From Candidatus Kuenenia stuttgartensis (lineage in GTDB: Bacteria > Planctomycetota > UBA1135 > UBA2386), in the NCBI GenBank assembly GCA_945861365.1, contig CAMAUH010000053.1:1-13317 (forward strand): 13,317 nucleotides of DNA, written 5' to 3'. The translations under genes and the position numbers were made by a program. The first letter of the stretch is position 1, and each line of letters starts with the position of its first letter. Positions 8,418-13,317 of the stretch are shown here, piece by piece. The notes below the pieces were generated by a model. That model saw only the letters and a list, made by a program, of their open reading frames with translations, did no database searches and was not told where the DNA came from.

Positions 8418-8436
8418 CCACGGGCCCGTGCCGTGG
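8418..8436. repeat. Nested palindrome at the start of the FAD oxidoreductase gene
   Basis: A perfect 12-base palindrome, CACGGGCCCGTG (8419-8430), overlaps a second inverted repeat with CCACGG (8418-8423) and CCGTGG (8431-8436) arms. The second arm covers the possible GTG start at 8433 and ends eight bases before ATG 8445. No clear Shine-Dalgarno sequence is visible for either start, so the element could be an operator or an RNA hairpin affecting translation. Function is not shown by the sequence. Confidence 0.4.
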
Positions 8437-8444
8437 CTCGCCTC

Positions 8445-9908
8445 ATGCCGACCCCTCGCCTCGAAACCGAACCTGCCGTCCTGATCCTCGGTGCCGGCCC
8501 CGCTGGCCTCGCCTGTGCGATGGAACTGTCCCGCAAGGGCGTGCACTCCACCGTCGTCGAGCGCGACGAGCAGATCGGCGGCCTCGCCAAGACGTTGACG
8601 TTCAAGGAGGGCGACGACGTCTTCCTGACCGACATCGGACCGCACCGGTTCTTCAGCAAGAACCAGTACCTGTACGACTTCATCGAGGACCTGCTGCAGG
8701 AGGAGTGGCGCAAGGTGCCGCGCCTGACGCGGCAGTTCGTCGACGGCAAGTACTTCAACTATCCGGTCAACTTCCAGCAGGTCGTCAAGAACCTCGGCCT
8801 GTGGCGCAGCGCCCGCATCGGCGTCGACTACGTGCTGGCGCGGTTGCGCTACGGCCTGCTGAAGAAGCCGCTGCGCACCTTCGAGGACTACGTGGTCGCG
8901 AACTTCGGCCGCTCGCTGGCCGAGTTCAGCATGATCAACTACTCGGAGAAGATCTGGGGCATCCCGTGCGCCGACATCCATCCGGATTGGGCCAAGCAGC
9001 GCATCAGCGGCCTGAACCTGTGGAGCGTGTTCAAGAACGCCATCGGCCTCCGCGGCAAGAAGGGCCCGAAGTCGCTGGTCGACGAGTTCTACTACCCGCA
9101 GTTCGGCACCGGCCGCATCTACGAGGAGATCGGCAAGCACCTGCGCAAGACCGGCACGAGCATCACGACCGGCAGCGAGCCGGTGAAGGTGCGGCATGAC
9201 GGCACCAAGATCACGTCCGTCGACATCCGCACGCCGGAAGGCATCGTCACGGTGCGGCCGCAGAAGCTGGTCGAGTCGGTGCCGCTGACGCGCTTCCTCG
9301 AACTGCTCGATCCGCCGCCGCCGCCGCCGGTGCAGCAGGCGGCGCGCAACCTGAAGTGGCGCGCGCAGGTCTACCTGTTCCTGACGTTGAACAAGGACAA
9401 GGTCACCGACGACAACTGGATCTACTTCCCGAGCAAGGACATCCCGTTCGGCCGCACGAGCGAGATGAAGAACTTCAGCAAGGACATGTGTCCGCCGGGC
9501 AAGACGTCGTTCTTCATCGAGTTCTTCGCCTTCGAGGGCGACGCGATCTGGTCGATGACGAAGGAGCAGCTGGTCGACCTGGTGATGCCGTACTTCGAGA
9601 AGTGGGGGTTCTTCACCCGCGCCGAAGTCCGCAACGCCTACCTGCTGAAGCGTGCGCACGTCTATCCCGTCTACGACTCCACGTACAAGCAGAACCTCGG
9701 CGTGATCCAGCAGTGGCTGGAGCAGCTGCAGAACCTGGTCTACATCGGGCGGCCCGGTCGTTTCCGCTACACCAACCAGGACCACAGCCTCGAGATGGGC
9801 ATCATCGCGAGCCGCATCCTGCTCGAAGGCCGCAAGTACGACATGGACACGGTCGGCTCGGAGAACGAGTACTTCGAGAAGGGCCCGATCTACGAGAAGC
9901 GCATCTGA
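8445..9908 (+). CDS. FAD-dependent oxidoreductase, protoporphyrinogen-oxidase/amine-oxidase-like
   Basis: A 487-residue flavoprotein. The N-terminal Rossmann motif GAGPAGLA (from residue 16), followed by VVERDEQIGG with the ribose-binding Glu near 39, shows FAD binding. The mid-region reads like COG1232-type proteins: a PLTRFLELL segment, then a Pro run about 9313-9330, then NWIYFPSKDI and an FFIEFFAFEGD stretch. The C-terminal GRPGRFRYTNQDHSLEMG segment is the usual flavin-contact motif ending in a helix. Relatives often occur in polysaccharide or cell-envelope clusters and are annotated only as NAD(P)/FAD-dependent oxidoreductases; some resemble UDP-galactopyranose mutase. The substrate cannot be told from sequence. 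GTG 8433 would add four residues. ATG 8445 is preferred because the Rossmann strand begins soon after it, but no ribosome binding site supports either. No glycan genes are adjacent. Confidence 0.85.
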   Translation: MPTPRLETEPAVLILGAGPAGLACAMELSRKGVHSTVVERDEQIGGLAKTLTFKEGDDVFLTDIGPHRFFSKNQYLYDFIEDLLQEEWRKVPRLTRQFVDGKYFNYPVNFQQVVKNLGLWRSARIGVDYVLARLRYGLLKKPLRTFEDYVVANFGRSLAEFSMINYSEKIWGIPCADIHPDWAKQRISGLNLWSVFKNAIGLRGKKGPKSLVDEFYYPQFGTGRIYEEIGKHLRKTGTSITTGSEPVKVRHDGTKITSVDIRTPEGIVTVRPQKLVESVPLTRFLELLDPPPPPPVQQAARNLKWRAQVYLFLTLNKDKVTDDNWIYFPSKDIPFGRTSEMKNFSKDMCPPGKTSFFIEFFAFEGDAIWSMTKEQLVDLVMPYFEKWGFFTRAEVRNAYLLKRAHVYPVYDSTYKQNLGVIQQWLEQLQNLVYIGRPGRFRYTNQDHSLEMGIIASRILLEGRKYDMDTVGSENEYFEKGPIYEKRI

Positions 9909-9952
9909 CGATGCTTGCCAGCGGGGCGCTGCTGAGGCTTGATGCCAGGACG

Positions 9953-10627
9953 ATGAAATCGCCACGACTCGATCTGCGGCTGTTGCGGCTGCTGTTGGTT
10001 ACCGACGGCCGCGGCGATGTCGGGCGCCTCGAGCGCATCGTCGGTGAAGCGGTGCAGGCCGGCGTGCGCTGCGTGCAACTGCGCGAGCCGCAGTTGTCGG
10101 CGCGCGGTCTGTTGCATGCCTGCGAACGGCTGATGCCGGTCCTGCAGGCGGCCGGCGGAATGCTGCTGGTGAACGACCGCCTAGACGTCGCCGCGGCGGC
10201 GCATGCGCATGGGGCGCAGGTCGGGCACCGTTCGCTGCCGCCCGAGATCGCGCGCGCGGTACTCGGACCGACGGCGGTGCTCGGCTACTCGGCGCACGAT
10301 CAGGCCGAACTCGACCTCGCCGTCGTCGCCGACTGCGACTTCGCTCTGCTGTCCCCGGTCTGGGCCACGAGCAGCAAGCCGGATGCCGCCAGCCTGGGTG
10401 TCGCGCAGGCCGCCAACCTGACCAGCAAGGCGCGACTGCCGGTGCTGTGGTTGGGCGGCGTCGGCGTGCAGCAGCTGGAGGAGTTGGCGACCGTGGTGCC
10501 GGCCAAGCGGCCGATCGGCGTGGCGGTGCGCAGCGGGATCATGGGGGCCTCCGACCCGGGTGCCGCGACGGCTGGCCTCCTGCAGGCATTGGCCCTGGTT
10601 CCCGCCGAAGCGCGCCCCATGCCCTGA
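9953..10627 (+). CDS. ThiE/TenI-like thiamine phosphate synthase family protein
   Basis: A 224-residue TIM-barrel protein of the thiamine phosphate synthase / thiazole tautomerase family. Family landmarks are LLVTD near the N-terminus, QLRE at 42-45, VNDR with N74 and D75, GYSAH at 111-115, SPVWATSSK with K142, and a late LGGVGV phosphate loop. Against the ThiE pattern the lysine of REK is proline here (P46), and the G-x-H-x-G-Q-E-D stretch holding a metal-binding Asp reads GAQVGHRS. The usual GP of GPVFPT is SP. It may therefore be a TenI-type tautomerase or a divergent ThiE rather than a standard synthase. ATG 9953 places the first strand as in family members and has AGGA two bases upstream, a poor spacing. 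ATG 9911, three codons' distance from the previous gene, would add 14 residues. ThiL downstream supports a thiamine context. Confidence 0.8.
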   Translation: MKSPRLDLRLLRLLLVTDGRGDVGRLERIVGEAVQAGVRCVQLREPQLSARGLLHACERLMPVLQAAGGMLLVNDRLDVAAAAHAHGAQVGHRSLPPEIARAVLGPTAVLGYSAHDQAELDLAVVADCDFALLSPVWATSSKPDAASLGVAQAANLTSKARLPVLWLGGVGVQQLEELATVVPAKRPIGVAVRSGIMGASDPGAATAGLLQALALVPAEARPMP

Positions 10628-10680
10628 GGTCGTGCCGCCAGGCACTGGAACGGCATCGCGGCCGCGTCGATGCTGCTCGG

Positions 10681-11112
10681 ATGGCTGTGTCCGGTACCGT
10701 GCAGAACAAGCAAGCGCAGCGGCTCGATCCCTTGCGTTGGGCGAAGTGGGTGCGGCAGGGCACGCTGTTGGCCGGCGTCGGCATGATCACGTGGTTCTTC
10801 CTGCGCTTTGGCACCGAGTGGGTGCCACGCGGCATGGACACGGTGCCGGCGCTGCCGCCGGGTGCGTGGTGCGTGATCGATCGCTGGTCGCGCGGCCTGC
10901 GGGTCGGCAGCGACGTGTTCGTCGAGACGCCAGCGGGGCGCATGCTGTCGCGCGTGGCGGCACTCGATGACGACACCGTGACCCTGCTGCATCCGAATGG
11001 CGCCAGTTCGATCCCCGATGCGCGCACCTTCGGCACCTTGCCGCGCGCCAACGTCAAGGGCACCGTCGTCGTCGCGCTGCAACCCGGACCGGAGCAGGCC
11101 AGTGGTCGATGA
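10681..11112 (+). CDS. Small membrane protein with signal-peptidase (S26)-like fold, catalytic residues apparently lost
   Basis: A 143-residue protein with one likely membrane helix at about 28-45 (TLLAGVGMITWFFL) and a mainly beta-strand outer part. The order of motifs recalls type I signal peptidase: VPRGMDTVPALPPG just after the membrane segment, like VPSGSMxPTL-x-x-GD, then a GSDVFVETP strand, then MLSRVAALDDDTV, like the KRVxGLPGDTV box. At the expected places the catalytic Ser is Gly (G51) and the Lys is Ser (S90), so it would be a non-catalytic relative if the alignment is right. The ATG at 10681 lies 53 bases after the ThiE/TenI-like gene without a strong ribosome binding site. The 3' end overlaps thiL by 11 bases. 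The similarity is weak, and a plain hypothetical membrane protein is the alternative. Confidence 0.6.
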   Translation: MAVSGTVQNKQAQRLDPLRWAKWVRQGTLLAGVGMITWFFLRFGTEWVPRGMDTVPALPPGAWCVIDRWSRGLRVGSDVFVETPAGRMLSRVAALDDDTVTLLHPNGASSIPDARTFGTLPRANVKGTVVVALQPGPEQASGR

Positions 11113-12034
11113 ACGGGCGTTCACCGCGTCGCTGGCGCGGTTCTTCGGCAGCGAGCGCGATGTGCTGGTGGGGATCGGCGACGACGCGGCCGTGGTGCGC
11201 AATCGCGGCCGCGCCCAGGTGCTGTGCTGCGATCCGGTGGTGGAGCACGTGCACTTCACCGCCGATACCGCGGCAGTGCGCATCGGCCGCAAGGCCGTGA
11301 ACCGCAACCTCGCCGACCTCGCGGCGATGGGGGCCGAGGCAGACTGGTTGCTGGTGTCGCTGCTGCTGCCGCGCCGGTTCCCGGCGGCGCGCCGAACCGG
11401 TTTGTTGCGCGGCATCCGCGCGGCGGCGGCGGCGGCCGGCGCGCGTGTCGTCGGCGGCGATGTCGCGACCACGGCAGGGCCATTGGTCGTCACCGTCACC
11501 GCGGTCGGCCACCTGCGTGGCCGGGCGTTGCTGCGCAGTGGCGCACGCGCCGGCGACACGCTGCACACCAGCGGTGCCCTTGGCGGTTCGCTGGCCGGGC
11601 ACCATCTCGACTTCGAGCCACCGCTGGCGATCGGTCGCTGGCTGGCGACGCAGCGGCCCGTGCATGCGGCGATGGATGTCAGCGATGGCCTGCTGCTCGA
11701 CCTCGCGACGATGCTGCGGCACAGCGGCGGCCTCGGTGCCGAACTCGATGCCGAGGCGGTCCCGATCACGCGTGCGGCCGTTCGGCGGGCCCGCGGCAAT
11801 GCCGAGCGCGCGCTGTGGGCGGCCCTCGGGGACGGCGAGGACCACGTGCTGCTGTGGAGCCAGGCGGCTGGCCGCCAGCTGGCGCGCGGCGGCCCCCTGG
11901 CAGCTTCGGCGCGCCGCCCGATCGGCCGCGTGCTGGCGAAACCCGGCTTGTGGCTGCGCCAAGGTGCGCAGCGGATCCGCCTTCCTGAACTCGGCTACCG
12001 CCATGAACTCGACCGCGCTGCACCTGCCCGCTGA
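11102..12034 (+). CDS. thiL: Thiamine-monophosphate kinase ThiL
   Basis: Phosphorylates thiamine monophosphate with ATP to give thiamine diphosphate, the last step of cofactor synthesis, in the cytoplasm. The 310-residue protein has the family's motifs in order: GIGDDAAV (24-30, Mg/ATP-binding aspartates D27 and D28), DPVVEHVHF in place of the usual STDxLVEGVHF, NLADLAAMGA with D72, VGGD ending at D120, a DVSDGLLLDL segment with D192 and D195, and GDGEDH around 243-248. The length is close to the usual ~325. The start is GTG 11102, supported by GGAG at 11091-11094 seven bases upstream and by the position of the first motif. It overlaps the preceding gene by 11 bases and tsaE by 32, so these are likely one transcript. 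The weakened STD and EGVHF boxes are a mild oddity. Confidence 0.93.
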   Translation: MVDERAFTASLARFFGSERDVLVGIGDDAAVVRNRGRAQVLCCDPVVEHVHFTADTAAVRIGRKAVNRNLADLAAMGAEADWLLVSLLLPRRFPAARRTGLLRGIRAAAAAAGARVVGGDVATTAGPLVVTVTAVGHLRGRALLRSGARAGDTLHTSGALGGSLAGHHLDFEPPLAIGRWLATQRPVHAAMDVSDGLLLDLATMLRHSGGLGAELDAEAVPITRAAVRRARGNAERALWAALGDGEDHVLLWSQAAGRQLARGGPLAASARRPIGRVLAKPGLWLRQGAQRIRLPELGYRHELDRAAPAR

Positions 12035-12482
12035 TCCGGCGGCGACCGAACGCCTGGGCGAGCGGCTCGGCGAGCGGCTGCGCCCCGGCGATGTCGTGGC
12101 GCTGGTCGGTGACCTGGGGGCCGGCAAGACCACGCTGGTGCGCGGGCTGGCGCGCGGGCTGCGCGTCGACGATGCCGACGCGGTGCAGAGTCCGACCTAC
12201 CTGCTGGTGTTGGAGCACCAGGGGCCGGTGCGGCTGCTGCACGCCGACGCCTACCTGCCGCAGAAGCTGCTGGGGTTCCTGGCCGATGGCGGGCTCGAGT
12301 ACCTGTTCGATCCGACGGCGGTCGCCGTGGTGGAGTGGGCGCAGCACATCGCGGCGCACTTGCCGCCCCGCACGTTGTGGGTCGAACTGGCGATGGCGGC
12401 GGACGGTGGCCGCCACGTGACCTTGCGGCCGAGCCAGGGCGGCACCTTTCCCTGGCTCGCAGAAATGTCGAAGATGGCGTGA
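12003..12482 (+). CDS. tsaE: TsaE (YjeE), tRNA t6A biosynthesis ATPase
   Basis: P-loop ATPase that works with TsaB, TsaC and TsaD to make N6-threonylcarbamoyladenosine at position 37 of ANN-decoding tRNAs. The 159-residue length is typical. Motifs: Walker A GDLGAGKTT (36-44), the switch segment QSPTY (62-66), H80-x-D82-x-Y84 (HADAY, the HxDxYR-like box), and the EW pair at 111-112 in VVEWAQ. The ATG at 12003 falls 32 bases inside the end of thiL, with no obvious ribosome binding site, so expression probably relies on readthrough from thiL translation. TsaB, TsaC and TsaD are not in the window. The C-terminus ends with a short extra tail (GGTFPWLAEMSKMA) after the last expected strand. Confidence 0.94.
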   Translation: MNSTALHLPADPAATERLGERLGERLRPGDVVALVGDLGAGKTTLVRGLARGLRVDDADAVQSPTYLLVLEHQGPVRLLHADAYLPQKLLGFLADGGLEYLFDPTAVAVVEWAQHIAAHLPPRTLWVELAMAADGGRHVTLRPSQGGTFPWLAEMSKMA

Positions 12483-12515
12483 ACCGCCCGATCGCGCGGA
12501 GCGTTGCGGGGAGTC

Positions 12516-12528
12516 GATCCGCCGGATC
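12516..12528. repeat. 13-base palindrome just ahead of the sigma factor start
   Basis: GATCCG (12516-12521) and CGGATC (12523-12528) are perfect arms around one central C, ending three bases before ATG 12532. It occupies the place where a ribosome binding site should be, and the only SD-like sequence otherwise (GGGGAG about 12508-12513) is too far from the ATG. It may act as an operator or an RNA structure, but a chance match is possible. Confidence 0.35.
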
Positions 12529-12531
12529 AGC

Positions 12532-13158
12532 ATGAAACAGGCACCAGAAAAGGCCGTGGGCGTCGCCGCCGAGGGAGAGGTCGATTTCCTCGCGCGCTAC
12601 CAGGCAGGTGATGCGCATGCCTTCCGCCAGCTGGTCGACGCCTACCGCGACCGCATGCTGCAGTTCTTCTACCGGCTGTGCTGGGATCGCGATCGCGCCG
12701 AGGACCTCGCCCAGGATCTGTTCCTGAAGCTGATGCTGGGCAGCAAGCGCTACCACCCCGAGGGCCGGATGGCGACGTTCGTCTACCGGGTCGCGACCAA
12801 CCTGTGGATCGACCACTACCGGCAGCAGCGGCCGCGGCCGCGCTTCCAGTCGTACGACCAGGTCGTGCTCGGCGACGACGAAGTGGGCCGCATCGACTAC
12901 GCCGGTCCCGACGTGACGCCAGCGCAGCAGGTCGTCGACAACGAAGAGCGGGCCGCGTTGCGCAGTGCGCTGGATCGGTTGACGGAGCCGCACCGCCTGG
13001 TGTTCGAACTCGCGGTCTACCAGCAGCGGCCCTACGGCGAGATCAGTGAGCTGTTGTCGATCCCGGTCGGCACGGTGAAGTCGCGCATGCACAACGCGAT
13101 CACCGCGCTGAAGCAACTGCTGGGTTCTGCCGCGGCCGGCGAGAAGGAGACGGGATGA
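12532..13158 (+). CDS. ECF-type RNA polymerase sigma factor
   Basis: A 208-residue sigma-70 family protein with only regions 2 and 4, as in extracytoplasmic-function sigma factors. Region 2 (about 18-100) includes the AEDLAQDLFLKL core-binding helix and the TFVYRVATNLWIDHYR -10-recognition segment. A linker of about 35 residues rich in Asp and Pro follows. Region 4 (about 140-200) ends with the helix-turn-helix SIPVGTVKSRMHNAITALK. It should direct RNA polymerase to a specific promoter set; which set cannot be told. It begins 49 bases after tsaE and may have its own promoter, though none is clear. Its stop TGA shares bases with the ATG of the next frame, the usual layout for a sigma/anti-sigma pair. 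ATG 12532 is the first start that keeps all of region 2. Confidence 0.93.
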   Translation: MKQAPEKAVGVAAEGEVDFLARYQAGDAHAFRQLVDAYRDRMLQFFYRLCWDRDRAEDLAQDLFLKLMLGSKRYHPEGRMATFVYRVATNLWIDHYRQQRPRPRFQSYDQVVLGDDEVGRIDYAGPDVTPAQQVVDNEERAALRSALDRLTEPHRLVFELAVYQQRPYGEISELLSIPVGTVKSRMHNAITALKQLLGSAAAGEKETG

Positions 13159-13304
13159 GCGCCGCCGGCGATTTCGCTGCACAGGCCCCGGAGCCGGCGC
13201 TGCAGCCGATCGATCTGTTGTTGGGCCAGGGCTCGCCAGCCGAGCGGGCGGCCCTGCAGGCGCGATTCGATGCCGATCCGTGGAGCGCCGTGTCGATGGC
13301 CTAG
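13155..13304 (+). CDS. Short frame resembling the N-terminus of an anti-sigma factor; in-frame amber stop
   Basis: ATG 13155 overlaps the sigma stop (ATGA) and follows AAGGAGA at 13144-13150 with four bases of spacing, so translation initiation here is very credible. The 49-residue product has an IDLLLGQGSPAERAAL segment and then RFDADPWSAV. This is the look of the cytoplasmic N-terminus of many ECF-associated anti-sigma or regulator proteins (LLxGxLxPxExxALExRLxxDP). Such proteins normally run on for 100 residues or more with a membrane helix, but here TAG at 13302-13304 ends the frame 13 bases before the window edge. The four codons after the stop remain open (TVDV), so this may be a nonsense-mutated gene, a sequence error, or a truly short peptide. 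Recognition is by pattern only. Confidence 0.5.
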   Translation: MSAAGDFAAQAPEPALQPIDLLLGQGSPAERAALQARFDADPWSAVSMA

Positions 13305-13317
13305 ACGGTGGACGTGG

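Noticed and set aside
6412..8421. 669-codon open frame on the - strand across the XPB partner gene
   Set aside because: Same compositional shadow; no recognisable motif, while the + strand has coupled starts and family similarity.
8341..8444. Promoter in the gap after the repair block
   Set aside because: No convincing -35/-10 pair could be seen, although a transcript start here is plausible.
9313..9330. CCG-repeat tract in the oxidoreductase gene as a slippage-prone phase-variation site
   Set aside because: It is a codon-unit run encoding a Pro stretch that the family commonly has after the PLTRFLELL segment; gains or losses would stay in frame.
8301..9965. 554-codon open frame on the - strand across the FAD oxidoreductase
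   Set aside because: The + strand encodes a clear Rossmann flavoprotein; the antisense product has no family features.
11109..11111. ATG at 11109 as the thiL start
   Set aside because: It is in a different frame from the ThiL motifs; GTG 11102 is in frame and has a well-spaced GGAG.
1..13317. CRISPR array, insertion sequence, tRNA/rRNA or phage genes
   Set aside because: No regularly spaced repeats, transposase motifs, tRNA-like cloverleaf or phage functions were seen on either strand.

Overview
The window is GC-rich bacterial chromosome with every recognisable gene on the + strand, tightly packed and mostly coupled by overlapping stop/start codons. Three traits suggest a member of the Planctomycetes-Verrucomicrobia-Chlamydiae group, most likely a planctomycete. 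These are a head-to-tail double-length UvrA (known to me from Chlamydia and planctomycetes), very high GC, and an ECF sigma factor followed at once by a short anti-sigma-like frame. The lineage is inference; no rRNA or other marker is present.

Region 1 (1-8340) is a DNA-repair block. The 3' part of a tandem-duplicated uvrA is joined by ATGA to an XPB/Ssl2-type superfamily 2 helicase. That gene is joined by ATGA to a 619-residue protein whose last ~85 residues resemble the helicase's own N-terminal domain. This resembles the arrangement in the eukaryotic repair/transcription factor TFIIH, where XPB and p52 contact each other through related domains. It is the most interesting part of the window: a possible bacterial XPB plus p52-like partner made together with the UvrA damage sensor.

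Region 2 (8341-12482) begins with a 92-104 bp gap holding two short inverted repeats. A mixed housekeeping run follows: an FAD-dependent oxidoreductase of the protoporphyrinogen-oxidase/amine-oxidase type, a ThiE/TenI-like protein missing some ThiE active-site residues, a small one-membrane-segment protein resembling a signal peptidase S26 domain without its catalytic residues, thiamine-monophosphate kinase ThiL, and the tRNA-modification ATPase TsaE. ThiE/TenI-like and ThiL together point to the late steps of thiamine diphosphate synthesis.

Region 3 (12483-13317) has an ECF-type sigma factor coupled by ATGA to a 49-codon frame. That frame reads like the N-terminus of an anti-sigma protein and then meets an in-frame amber codon 13 bases before the window ends. 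No RNA genes, CRISPR arrays, insertion sequences or convincing rho-independent terminators were seen, and there is no gene-free stretch longer than about 105 bases.
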